Shown here piece after piece: positions 17,521 through 26,052 of a stretch of 64,000 bases of DNA. Numbering within the stretch: position 1 is the stretch's first letter; each line of letters starts with the position of its first letter. The position numbers were made by a program, and so were the translations under genes. Where the stretch lies: positions 558,001 through 622,000 of the forward strand of contig CAWEUM010000005.1 in the NCBI GenBank assembly GCA_963812255.1. Direction: 5' to 3'. The notes under the pieces were generated by a model, which saw nothing but the letters and a program-made list of their open reading frames with translations, did not search any database and had not been told where the DNA came from. The DNA is from DATJGR01 sp963812255 (GTDB lineage: Bacteria > Pseudomonadota > Gammaproteobacteria > Pseudomonadales > Azotimanducaceae).

Positions 17521-18236
17521 CGGTCCCGTAGACTATCCATCGATTGCCAGAAGCCGGTATGCCGCCACGCCACCAACTGACCTTCGGCGGACAACTGCTC
17601 CATCGGCTCGCGCTCCCAGGTGGTGGTATCGCCATCGATGTAGTCGATCGCGCCGGGCTCGAGCACGAAGAAGCCCCCATTCACCCAAGCACCGTCGCCT
17701 TTCGGTTTTTCGTGAAAACCACTCACGGCATCGCTCTGCTCGTGCAGGTGAAAGGCACCAAAGCGGCCGCTCGGTTGCACCGCCGTCAATGTGGCGAGCC
17801 GACCGTGCGCTTTGTGAAATTCGACCTCCGCGGCCAAGTCGATGTTGCCCACGCCGTCGCCATACGTCAGACAGAACGTGTCGTCCAGCAAGTGGCTCAC
17901 GCGCTTCAGGCGCCCGCCGGTCATGCTCGCGGCACCGGTTTCGATGCACGTCACGCGCCACGGCTCGGATTTGCGCTGCAGAATCTCCATCTGGTTGTGC
18001 TGCAGGTCGAACACCACGTCCGCGTTGCGCATACAGTAATTGGCAAAGTATTCCTTGATCGCCTCGCCTTTGTAGCCCAGGCACACGACGAAATCGTTGA
18101 TGCCATGTGCCGAGTAGATTTTCATGATGTGCCACAGGATCGGGTGCCCACCGATTTCCACCATCGGCTTCGGCCGTACAGCCGTTTCTTCGGCGAGTCG
18201 CGTACCGAGCCCGCCCGCCAGGATTACCGCTTTCAT
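17460..18236 (-). CDS. rfbF: Glucose-1-phosphate cytidylyltransferase RfbF
   Basis: A 258-residue nucleotidyltransferase that makes CDP-glucose from CTP and glucose-1-phosphate. It starts MKAVILAGGLGTRLAEETAV with the RPKPMVEIGG motif, then YGDGVGNIDL with the metal-binding aspartate, and FHEKPKGDGAWVNGGFFV. Length and ends match the family. CDP-glucose normally goes on to 3,6-dideoxysugars through RfbG and RfbH, but neither is in the window. It is divergent from the C-methyltransferase gene, with two hairpins in the shared upstream space. The convergent GT2 overlaps its 3' end by about 60 bases. Confidence 0.95.
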   Translation of the reverse strand: MKAVILAGGLGTRLAEETAVRPKPMVEIGGHPILWHIMKIYSAHGINDFVVCLGYKGEAIKEYFANYCMRNADVVFDLQHNQMEILQRKSEPWRVTCIETGAASMTGGRLKRVSHLLDDTFCLTYGDGVGNIDLAAEVEFHKAHGRLATLTAVQPSGRFGAFHLHEQSDAVSGFHEKPKGDGAWVNGGFFVLEPGAIDYIDGDTTTWEREPMEQLSAEGQLVAWRHTGFWQSMDSLRDRQLLEDLWSQPNPPWKIWLD

Positions 18237-18301
18237 CGTTGCACTCCGCAGTTGTCCATCCGTGAACTCAATCCGGCGACCAGATCAAACGATCACCGGC
18301 A

Positions 18302-18327
18302 AACGGCGGGTAGCTTACCCCGCCGTT
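18302..18327. promoter_or_regulatory. Hairpin in rfbF/methyltransferase divergent region
   Basis: AACGGCGGG and CCCGCCGTT form a perfect 9-bp stem around an 8-base loop. No T-run follows on either strand. It lies about 65 bases upstream of rfbF and could be a regulator site or an mRNA leader structure. Confidence 0.45.
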
Positions 18328-18346
18328 CGCACTCGACGCAGTGAGA

Positions 18347-18364
18347 GTGCCAACAGTTTGGCAC
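18347..18364. promoter_or_regulatory. Second hairpin in the same region
   Basis: GTGCCAA-CAGT-TTGGCAC, a perfect 7-bp stem with a 4-base loop, 20 bases from the first hairpin. As DNA it also fits a dimeric repressor site. The remaining divergent space up to 18538 shows nothing else I can support. Confidence 0.45.
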
Positions 18365-18538
18365 GCCCGCTTGCCGCGTGAGCCTTGCCGATGTCAGCAA
18401 CACGTGAGCCAGATAACACAATTCGTTGCATCGCGGTGCGGCAAGCGGGTCGAAAACCGCTACGCTACGCGCTGCGGCCGTGTCCGACACTGAACGGCGA
18501 CGCCGCAGCCTTCAACAACAACAGTTCCGGACGTTTTG

Positions 18539-19792
18539 ATGCCTGCGCCCACGAGCACTTCCAGCCCTGTACGCTGCCGCGCCTGCGACGCCGTTGTAGA
18601 GGAGAGTTTCGCCGATCTCGGCATGTCGCCACTGGCTAATTCCTATGTGCCGGCCGATCGCGTCAGCGCGATGGAGCCGTTCTATCCGCTTCATGCCCAG
18701 GTATGTACCCGATGCTGGTTGGTGCAACTGCAGGAATACGCGGCGGCCACCAATATCTTCGACGACTACGCGTACTTCTCGTCCTACTCGGATTCGTGGC
18801 TCGCTCACGCCCGCCGCTACACCGAGGCAATGATCGACCGCTTCAAGCTGGGAGCCGATTCGTCTGTCATCGAAATCGCCAGCAACGACGGCTATCTGCT
18901 GCAATACTTTCAGCAGGCCGGCGTGCCGGTGTTCGGGATCGAACCCTCCGGCAACGTGGCGCAGGCGGCTATCGACAAAGGCATCCCAACGCGGGTCGAA
19001 TTCTTCGGTGTGGCGGCAGCGCAACGGCTGGTGGCAGAAGGTCGTCGGGCCGATCTACTGCTCGGCAACAACGTGCTGGCGCACGTGCCCGACCTGAATG
19101 ATTTTGTCGCGGGCATGAAACTGGCGCTCGCGCCCGACGGCGTCATCACGATGGAATTCCCGCACCTCGAGAAGCTCGTCGAGCAGTGCCAGTTCGATAC
19201 TATCTACCATGAACACTTCTCGTATTTTTCGCTCTGCGCGGTCGAACGCGTGTTCTTGAGGCACGGTCTCACGTTATTCGATGTCGAGGAACTTTCAACC
19301 CACGGTGGCTCGCTGCGCATCTACGCCCGTCACACGGCGGCGGCGCGGCCCGTCGTGGCGGACGCCGTCGCGGCACTGCGGCGGCGCGAACAATCCAAAG
19401 GCTACGAATGCATCGATCTATACCGCGCCTTTGCCGAGCGGGTACGCGAAACCAAATGGGCGTTGCTGGAGTTTCTGATCGAAGCCAAACGCGCGGGTAA
19501 ATCCGTTGTCGGTTATGGTGCGGCTGCGAAAGGTAACACGCTGTTGAACTACTGCGGCGTCGGCACCGATATGATCGACTACACCGTGGATCGCAGCCCC
19601 TACAAACAGGGTCGCCTATTGCCCGGAACCCGCATCCCGATCTGTGCACCCGAACGCATCGACGAAACGAAGCCCGACTACGTGCTGATTCTGCCGTGGA
19701 ATCTGCGCGAAGAGATCTCCCAGCAAATGTCGCACATCACACAATGGGGCGGCCGGTTCGTCGTGCCGATTCCCCGCGTCGCTGTGCTCTGA
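18539..19792 (+). CDS. Sugar C-methyltransferase, SAM-dependent (NovU/TylCIII-like)
   Basis: A 417-residue three-part enzyme typical of nucleotide-sugar 3-C-methyltransferases. The N-terminal zinc-binding part has CRACD and QVCTRCWLVQL. The central class I methyltransferase domain has VIEIASNDGYLLQYFQQAG and GIEPSGN for SAM binding. The C-terminal part carries YHEHFSYFSL, then GYGAAAKGNTLLNYCGVG. It would add a methyl branch to a keto sugar attached to a nucleotide. ATG 18539 is used; a TTG directly before it is possible. It opens a run of five tightly spaced plus-strand genes, with the next gene five bases away. Confidence 0.9.
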   Translation: MPAPTSTSSPVRCRACDAVVEESFADLGMSPLANSYVPADRVSAMEPFYPLHAQVCTRCWLVQLQEYAAATNIFDDYAYFSSYSDSWLAHARRYTEAMIDRFKLGADSSVIEIASNDGYLLQYFQQAGVPVFGIEPSGNVAQAAIDKGIPTRVEFFGVAAAQRLVAEGRRADLLLGNNVLAHVPDLNDFVAGMKLALAPDGVITMEFPHLEKLVEQCQFDTIYHEHFSYFSLCAVERVFLRHGLTLFDVEELSTHGGSLRIYARHTAAARPVVADAVAALRRREQSKGYECIDLYRAFAERVRETKWALLEFLIEAKRAGKSVVGYGAAAKGNTLLNYCGVGTDMIDYTVDRSPYKQGRLLPGTRIPICAPERIDETKPDYVLILPWNLREEISQQMSHITQWGGRFVVPIPRVAVL

Positions 19793-19797
19793 GGCCG

Positions 19798-21096
19798 ATG
19801 CCAATGTCTTCCGCAGATGCCATGCAACAGCTCATGCGCGAGTTGTTCCCGATCTGCCGAAGCATCACGGGTAACGGCGTCCGCAAGACGCTCTCGATCG
19901 TTGGCGAACACATTCCGCTGACGCTGCACGAAGTACCATCCGGCACGCGCGTGCTCGACTGGACCGTCCCCAAGGAATGGAACATCCGCGACGCGTGGAT
20001 CAAAGACCGCAGCGGACGCCGGGTGGTCGATTTCCGCGCCAACAATCTGCACGTGGTGAGCTACAGCATTCCAGTTCATGGCTGGATGCCGCTCGCGGAA
20101 TTGAAGACACACTTATTCAGCCTCCCGGAGCATCCCGACTGGATTCCGTACCGGACGTCCTACTACAACGAATCCTGGGGATTTTGCGTCGCGCACTCGC
20201 AGCTTACGCAACTGAACGACGACGAATACGAGGTCTGCATCGACTCGACGCTCGAAGACGGACACCTGACCTACGGCGAGTGCGTTGTGCCGGGCCAGAG
20301 TACCGATGAGGTGCTGCTGTCGTGCCATGTTTGTCATCCATCGTTGTGCAACGACAACCTGGCCGGGATCAGCCTCGCGGTTGCGCTGGTCGAGTACCTT
20401 CAATCGCTGCCGCACCTCGAACACACCTACCGGCTGTTGTTCGTGCCGGGAACCATCGGTTCGATCACATGGCTGGCGCGCAATCGCGCGCACCTCGGCA
20501 ACGTGAAGCATGGCCTGGTGATCACCTGTGTGGGACACGGCGACACGTTCACGTACAAGAAGAGCCGGCGCGGCAACGCCGACATCGACAGAATTGCGGA
20601 ACACGTATTGAAGAACTTCGGGGCGGCGTTCGCGATCCAGGACTTCTTCCCGTGGGGCTATGACGAACGTCAGTACTGTTCGCCCGGATTCGATCTGCCG
20701 GTGGGATGTCTAATGCGTGCTCCGCACGGCACGTTCCCCGAATATCACACCTCGGCGGACAACCTCGCCTTCGTCGACCCCAGCGATCTGATCGGGTCTC
20801 TGCGGCTGTATCGCCAAGTGGTCGACGTGCTCGAAAACAATCGCGTTTTCGAAAACCAATTTCCGGAGGGCGAACCGCAACTCGGCAAACGCGGTTTGTA
20901 CACCGCGATTGGTGGCGACAGTAAAGCCGCCGAGCGTCAGCTCACGATGTTGTGGATTCTGAATCTAACGGACGGCAAGCATTCTCTGCTCGATATTGCC
21001 GAACGCGCCGGCGTTGCGTTCGCGGACGTACTCGCCACCGCGCGCGTGTTGGAACAGCACGGTTTGTTGAAGGCCGTGGAGGCAGGCTCCCCATGA
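19798..21096 (+). CDS. DUF4910 aminopeptidase-like protein
   Basis: A 432-residue protein of the DUF4910 group, whose core resembles M28 zinc aminopeptidases. The likely metal-binding segments are SCHVCHPSLCNDNLAGISLA, FVPGTIGS, and PHGTFPEYHTSADN near the end. About 65 C-terminal residues form a winged-helix-like tail (LLDIAERAGVAFADVLATAR). These proteins recur in polysaccharide loci beside sugar methyltransferases, and their substrate is not established. The start is ATG 19798; 19804 is also possible. The stop overlaps the next gene start (ATGA), so the genes are translationally coupled. Confidence 0.85.
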   Translation: MPMSSADAMQQLMRELFPICRSITGNGVRKTLSIVGEHIPLTLHEVPSGTRVLDWTVPKEWNIRDAWIKDRSGRRVVDFRANNLHVVSYSIPVHGWMPLAELKTHLFSLPEHPDWIPYRTSYYNESWGFCVAHSQLTQLNDDEYEVCIDSTLEDGHLTYGECVVPGQSTDEVLLSCHVCHPSLCNDNLAGISLAVALVEYLQSLPHLEHTYRLLFVPGTIGSITWLARNRAHLGNVKHGLVITCVGHGDTFTYKKSRRGNADIDRIAEHVLKNFGAAFAIQDFFPWGYDERQYCSPGFDLPVGCLMRAPHGTFPEYHTSADNLAFVDPSDLIGSLRLYRQVVDVLENNRVFENQFPEGEPQLGKRGLYTAIGGDSKAAERQLTMLWILNLTDGKHSLLDIAERAGVAFADVLATARVLEQHGLLKAVEAGSP

Positions 21097-22025
21097 AACA
21101 CGCTTTGAAACAAGCGCTGTGGCTCGTGTCGCCAACGCTGTTCAAACTGGTGACGAAGCCCAGCCGCGGCCAGACGTTCTCGATCGGCGTGTTCACGGGG
21201 CAATCACCGCTCCGACTCGGCAATCCGCAACGCGTGATCAATCCCGTCATGACGCGCGAACACGTCACCGACGTACCCGCGGCATTCGTGGCCGACCCAT
21301 TCATGGTTCAGGACCCGAATGGCTGGTACATGTTTTTCGAGGTGCTGAACTCGGCCACCCGTCTCGGTCAGATCTCCGTGGCCACCAGTCCTTGCGGATT
21401 CGAATGGACGTATGTCGGCAGCGTGCTCAAGGAGCCCTTTCATCTCGCATACCCGCACGTGTTCGAGGCCAATGGCCACTTCTACATGGTGCCCGACACA
21501 CCGGATCAAGGCGTCATCCTGTATCGCGCCGCTGCGTTCCCTTCGGGCTGGGAACGCATCGGCACGCTGCTGAGTGGCGGCCGCTTCTCCGACAGTTCGA
21601 TCTTCAGATTCAATGGCAGCTGGTGGATGTTCACCGCGTGGTCGCAACTGCCGTCCGATTCGAAATCGCTGCGCTTGTTCTTCGCCGACGACCCCACTGG
21701 GCCGTGGCACGAACATCCGGCGAGTCCCATTGTCGCCAACAGCAAGAGCCGGTCGCGCCCCGCCGGGCGCGTGGTGCCGCAGCGGGGCCGCGCATTGCGT
21801 TTCGCCCAAGTCGGCTATCCCGAATACGGCAGTCGCGTGCGCGCATTCGAGATCGAAGAACTCACCCGAGCCACGTACCGGGAACGCGAGACGCGCCGCA
21901 ATCGCCCGATCCTGCAAGGTTGCGGCAACGGCTGGAACGCCGGCGGCATGCATCACGTGGATGCACACGAACTCGCCGACGGCGCCTGGATCGCGTGTGT
22001 GGACGGGTGGTATGCGCAAACATGA
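21093..22025 (+). CDS. GINT1 N-terminal-like (GH43-type propeller) protein
   Basis: A 310-residue protein resembling the N-terminal domain of glucosamine inositolphosphorylceramide transferase 1 and five-bladed GH43 propellers. Repeats begin with blades such as ADPFMVQDPNGWYMFFEVL, EPFHLAYPHVFEANGHFYMV, FSDSSIFRFNGSWWMFTAW and RPAGRVVPQRG. No signal peptide is visible, so it is probably cytoplasmic. Bacterial relatives are often fused or adjacent to formyl- or acyltransferases. It overlaps both neighbours by four bases, which supports a shared function with DUF4910 and the acyltransferase. A glycosyltransferase or glycan-binding role cannot be chosen from sequence. Confidence 0.8.
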   Translation: MKHALKQALWLVSPTLFKLVTKPSRGQTFSIGVFTGQSPLRLGNPQRVINPVMTREHVTDVPAAFVADPFMVQDPNGWYMFFEVLNSATRLGQISVATSPCGFEWTYVGSVLKEPFHLAYPHVFEANGHFYMVPDTPDQGVILYRAAAFPSGWERIGTLLSGGRFSDSSIFRFNGSWWMFTAWSQLPSDSKSLRLFFADDPTGPWHEHPASPIVANSKSRSRPAGRVVPQRGRALRFAQVGYPEYGSRVRAFEIEELTRATYRERETRRNRPILQGCGNGWNAGGMHHVDAHELADGAWIACVDGWYAQT

Positions 22026-23140
22026 GCGCGGTGGCGGCGGCACCCGCGAACAACCTTTCTCTGACGGTCCGCTGGGACGCCGAAATCGACGATGAACTCG
22101 CCACGGACTGGGACGCACTGCTGGCACATTCGGACGCCAATATCGTGTTCCTCACATCGGGCTGGCTGCGTGCGTGGCACGAAACGCTGGGACGCGGCGC
22201 AACGGTGCTGTTCGGCCACGTCCGTTGCGACGGACAACTAATCGGCGCCGCAGCGTTTCAGATGTCCCGGGGGGTGATCGAATTCGCCGGCAAAGGTCCG
22301 TCCGACTATGCCGATTTCATCATTCACGAGTCCGTCGGCGAACCGCTTCGCGCCGCAATCATCGCTCGATTGCTGCAGCTGGCGAGGCAGGAAACACCCG
22401 GTTTCCGTTATTTCAAGCTCGGCCGATTACAGCCCGAGAGTAAAACCCCCCACGCGATCACCGCGCACGTGTACGGATTCCATGGCACGGCGATTGGCCA
22501 CGTAGACGCGCCATTCATGGACATGCGCCACGTCGATGATCGGCTGCGCAAGAAAAGCCTACGGCGTCACGAGCGCGGTCTCGAACGAAGAGGCATCGTG
22601 ACCGTGGAGACACTGGTAGCGCCCGACGACGTCCTACCGCAGCTCGATCAGTTCTTTTTCGATCAGCACGTCGCGCGATGGAAATCAGCGGACGTTGCAA
22701 GTTTGTTCACGCAATCGGTGAATCGGGATTTCTATCGCGCGGCAACGCGGCGCCTTGGCGCAACGGGCCAAATTCGTTTCATGGTGATCCGGTTGGACGG
22801 CGCCCCTATTGCAGCGCACTTCGGCTTCCTGCAGGCCGGCCGATTCATCTGGTACAAGCCCTGCTTTGACCCGGCGCTCGCGAAACTGTCACCGGGAGAG
22901 GTCCTTATCAAAAAACTGTTGGAGCGCGCACATGAGGAACGCGCCATCGAGTTTGATTTCACCATCGGCAGCGAACCATTCAAGTATCGCTTTTCATCCG
23001 GCGTGCGAGAAGTGTTCTACCTGCACGTAACCGACTCGCAGTTCACCGCGATTGCGCGGCGAGGGCAGGCGTTTGCAGGGCGAACACTGAGAAAACTCGG
23101 AGGACGAGTTCACACTTCATACAAATCGAAGGCAACGTAA
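22022..23140 (+). CDS. FemAB/BioF2-like GNAT acyltransferase
   Basis: A 372-residue protein of the Acetyltransf_6 (BcsL/CelD, FemAB-like) group. Typical pieces are NIVFLTSGWLRAWHETLG near the start, the basic segment RKKSLRRHERGLERRG, and the C-terminal PIAAHFGFLQAGRFIWYKPC with FDFTIGSEPFKYRF. Members acylate or aminoacylate glycans using acyl-CoA or aminoacyl donors. The frame is open far upstream, but ATG 22022 overlaps the previous stop and begins the domain. XrtA-type loci commonly contain a FemAB-like gene. The acyl donor here is unknown; an amino acid supplied by the NRPS at 42-46 kb is only a hypothesis. Confidence 0.82.
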   Translation: MSAVAAAPANNLSLTVRWDAEIDDELATDWDALLAHSDANIVFLTSGWLRAWHETLGRGATVLFGHVRCDGQLIGAAAFQMSRGVIEFAGKGPSDYADFIIHESVGEPLRAAIIARLLQLARQETPGFRYFKLGRLQPESKTPHAITAHVYGFHGTAIGHVDAPFMDMRHVDDRLRKKSLRRHERGLERRGIVTVETLVAPDDVLPQLDQFFFDQHVARWKSADVASLFTQSVNRDFYRAATRRLGATGQIRFMVIRLDGAPIAAHFGFLQAGRFIWYKPCFDPALAKLSPGEVLIKKLLERAHEERAIEFDFTIGSEPFKYRFSSGVREVFYLHVTDSQFTAIARRGQAFAGRTLRKLGGRVHTSYKSKAT

Positions 23141-23226
23141 GACAAGCCGTCGCCGGCGCGACGTTACGATGACAGCATCGCGCACCTGAGTGCATCAACC
23201 TGATCAACCCAGCGCAGATTCGACCC

Positions 23227-24429
23227 TTGCCCGAACATTGCCGTTCGCGGCTCACGATCGCCAAGGTGTTCGGCAGCGGAACCATCGGCACCGATGCGGC
23301 CGGACCGGTGAGCACCGTTATCACGCGCCTGATCAACGGCTACGTCGATCTCGGCCATCGTGTGACCTTGGTAGACGCCCCGGCGACACGCCGGCGGACG
23401 TTGCTGCGGCAGAGTGTCGTCGTCGAGGAGATGCGGCCGAATGTCGGGCGGCTTGCCTCGGTGCCGCTGATCGGGAATCGGCTCGCAGCGCTGGTATCCG
23501 CGTGGCAACGTGCACGACATCTGGCAACGTTGCATCAGCAGCATGCCTTCGACATCGTCCACGTTCACGACAGTTTCGATGCGTTGGCGATTGGAACGGT
23601 ATGCCGAATTCCGGTGATTCTGACCGCGCACAATCTCAATTGGACGCTCGTTCCCCGGCTTCACCGATCGCCCGCGGGTGTAATCAACCGACGCCTCGAC
23701 CGCGCGGCAGTCGCAGCCGCCAAGCATGTGGTGGTGCTGAACCAGCAAACCAGGCGCGCGCTGCCGAATCGAAATGTTTCGGTGATCCCCAACGGCGTTG
23801 ATCTCGGTGACTGGCCCGCGCTGGATCGAGCGGCGGCGAGACAGCGCCTCGGCATTCCGCTCGACGAATTTCGCGTGACATACCTGGGCCGCATCGCACC
23901 CGAGAAGGGCACGCATATATTTGTGCGCGCGGTTGGACGAGCCAAAGCAACGATACCGCTGGTCGCCGATGCAATCGGCTCGCCGAGCGGAAAGTTCGGT
24001 GCGTCCGACGAGATCACACAGTACGCGGCAATGGTCCAAGCCGAAGGCTCCGGCGTGCAGTTTCACGGATTCATCCATCGCGACGACCCGCAGTTCCGCT
24101 TGCGCCTCGCGGCTGCCGACGCGGTGGTGATTCCGTCGATTACCGAGCCGTTCGGGCTGGTGGTGCTGGAAGCGCTTGCCTGCGGTGCATGGGTAATCGG
24201 CTCCGACACCGGCGGTATTCGCGACATCCTCGAGCACCACGTTGGCGAACTGGTTCCGCCAGGCAACGTCGACGCGCTGTCTCGTGCGATCACCGCACGT
24301 TACGAACGAACCCAAACTGGCGCGTGTGCGCCGAACGCCCGCAACCGCGCACGTGATTTCCACTGGGATCGAATCGTCGGTTGTTACATCGACACATTGA
24401 ATCAATCGATTGCGGAGGCGACACAGTGA
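23227..24429 (+). CDS. Family 4 glycosyltransferase
   Basis: A 400-residue GT4 enzyme with two Rossmann domains: IAKVFGSGTIGTDAAGPVST near the start, FDIVHVHDSFDALAIG, VSVIPNGVDLGDWPALD, VTYLGRIAPEKGTHIFVRAV and the donor site EPFGLVVLEALACG. The start is uncertain; TTG 23227 is taken, since no ATG fits upstream in frame and a CTG at 23200 is less likely. The stop overlaps the GTG of the next gene. It adds one sugar in the cytoplasm. Confidence 0.88.
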   Translation: MPEHCRSRLTIAKVFGSGTIGTDAAGPVSTVITRLINGYVDLGHRVTLVDAPATRRRTLLRQSVVVEEMRPNVGRLASVPLIGNRLAALVSAWQRARHLATLHQQHAFDIVHVHDSFDALAIGTVCRIPVILTAHNLNWTLVPRLHRSPAGVINRRLDRAAVAAAKHVVVLNQQTRRALPNRNVSVIPNGVDLGDWPALDRAAARQRLGIPLDEFRVTYLGRIAPEKGTHIFVRAVGRAKATIPLVADAIGSPSGKFGASDEITQYAAMVQAEGSGVQFHGFIHRDDPQFRLRLAAADAVVIPSITEPFGLVVLEALACGAWVIGSDTGGIRDILEHHVGELVPPGNVDALSRAITARYERTQTGACAPNARNRARDFHWDRIVGCYIDTLNQSIAEATQ

Positions 24430-25973
24430 ACCCACACGCACGCACAATCGTCTTAGGGCTGGACGGATTCGATTTCGAATTTGCAAAGACACTCGCCAAA
24501 CAAGGACGGCTGCCCTGGTTCGCTGCGCAACTGCAACGGGGCAGCCACGTTACGACGCATTGTGCGACGCTGCCGGGTTCCGAATGGGTAAACGCCGCGT
24601 GCGGCGTCAGCGCCGCGTACCACGGCTATCTTCACACCAGCCAGTTGCGTGTGGGCACGTATGAAACCGTCGAAACAGATGCGCGCGTTGTTCGAACCGA
24701 GCCGTTCTACGTGCCGCTGGCAAATGCGGGCGTCAAGACGATCGTGTTGGACCTGCCGGTGGACCGACCGCGCCCCCACAAACATCTCACCCAGGTGATC
24801 GACTGGGGCACCGAGTTCAAGCTGTTCCGGTATTGCACCTCACCGACCCGCGTGCGCAATTTTGTGGAACGCACCTGCGGGAATCACCCGTTTACCGACT
24901 ATGGCACGACGATTCCCGACGAACCCACTTTGATGAACCTGCGTGGGATGCTGCTCAACGGCACCGCGTTGAAAGGCAAGTTGACGCGTGCATTCATGCA
25001 AGAGCAGCCCGACTGGCAAGTGCTGTTCGCCGGATTCGGCGAGATCCACAAAGGCGGTCACTTCTTCTGGCGGTATCATGATCCGCGGCACCCGGAATAC
25101 GCCGGGTTGCAGCATCCGCTTGCGAATGCGCTAGCAGAGCTTTACCCAGCACTCGACCGCGAGCTGGCACAAATCTGCGCGACGGCCGGCGACGACACCA
25201 ATGTCATCGTCGTGGCCGATCGTGGTATGCGCGCCAATCATCGCGGCGATCACCTGATTTTGCCGGTTCTCCGACGGCTGGGATTGTTCGCGCATGAGAC
25301 AAACCTTTCCAATGGCTCGTCGCTGAAGAGTGCGGAGGATCTACGCGCCGTGAAACGCGGACCCGAACCTCTATTGCGGCGAATCAAACGACATCTACCC
25401 GTCTCGTTGCGACCTGTCGTTCGGCGGCTCGCCGGCAGGGAAGCCGATTGGGGTTCGATCAAGGTGTTCCCAGTACCGGAAGTCGGTAACACATTTCTGC
25501 GCGTCAACCTGCGCGGGCGCGAGCCGCGCGGTAGCGTGAGCCCCGGCGCCGAGTACACCAAGTTGCTCGATCAACTCCAACGCGAACTACTCGCATTGAT
25601 CAATCCGGCGACCGGAAGATGCCCGGTTGAAGAGGTTCGATTCCCGCAGCGCGAGTTCCCCGGTCCGCATGCCGACGCGCTGCCCGACCTTTGCGTCGTG
25701 TGGGCCGATCACGGCGTGATCGATGCGGTGGAGTCGCCGTCCATCGGTCGAGTGGAGGGCCAGCATTGGGAGCAGCGGTCGGGGAACCATTCGTCCTCCG
25801 GCGCACTGCTGGTATCGGGCCCAAGTTTCGCGGAGCGGGTATCGCGAGCTGGAGATCTGCGAGAGCTGGCGCCAACACTGCTAACGCTCCACGCAGTCCA
25901 GCACCCAACCCACTATGAACGGTCCGAAATGCCTGAACTTTTTTGCAGGACGGCCGAAGCGGCGTTTGGATGA
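24426..25973 (+). CDS. Alkaline phosphatase superfamily (type I phosphodiesterase-like) protein
   Basis: A 515-residue protein with the superfamily order: TIVLGLDGFDFEFAK (first metal aspartate), CATLPGSEWVNAACGVSAAY (nucleophile region), GEIHKGGHFFWRYHD, and NVIVVADRGMRANHRGDHL (second metal site, with R in place of the usual H). No signal peptide is visible, which is odd for this family and suggests a cytoplasmic substrate such as a nucleotide sugar or lipid-linked sugar. The GTG at 24426 follows GGAGG and overlaps the GT4 stop by four bases. It ends the plus-strand run. Hydrolase or phospho-group transferase activity cannot be distinguished. Confidence 0.85.
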   Translation: MNPHARTIVLGLDGFDFEFAKTLAKQGRLPWFAAQLQRGSHVTTHCATLPGSEWVNAACGVSAAYHGYLHTSQLRVGTYETVETDARVVRTEPFYVPLANAGVKTIVLDLPVDRPRPHKHLTQVIDWGTEFKLFRYCTSPTRVRNFVERTCGNHPFTDYGTTIPDEPTLMNLRGMLLNGTALKGKLTRAFMQEQPDWQVLFAGFGEIHKGGHFFWRYHDPRHPEYAGLQHPLANALAELYPALDRELAQICATAGDDTNVIVVADRGMRANHRGDHLILPVLRRLGLFAHETNLSNGSSLKSAEDLRAVKRGPEPLLRRIKRHLPVSLRPVVRRLAGREADWGSIKVFPVPEVGNTFLRVNLRGREPRGSVSPGAEYTKLLDQLQRELLALINPATGRCPVEEVRFPQREFPGPHADALPDLCVVWADHGVIDAVESPSIGRVEGQHWEQRSGNHSSSGALLVSGPSFAERVSRAGDLRELAPTLLTLHAVQHPTHYERSEMPELFCRTAEAAFG

Positions 25974-26052
25974 AACCTCAAAGGGCGGTACCAAAGTCGT
26001 CAATGGTGCTCAGTCTGGCCCGGTGCGGCAGGTACAGGGTCCCCAACGGACT

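Noticed and set aside
21119..22021. Upstream 300 codons in frame with the FemAB-like gene
   Set aside because: They are out of frame with the GINT1-like protein, which is clearly real; the translation is arginine-rich and the ATG at 22022 overlaps the upstream stop.
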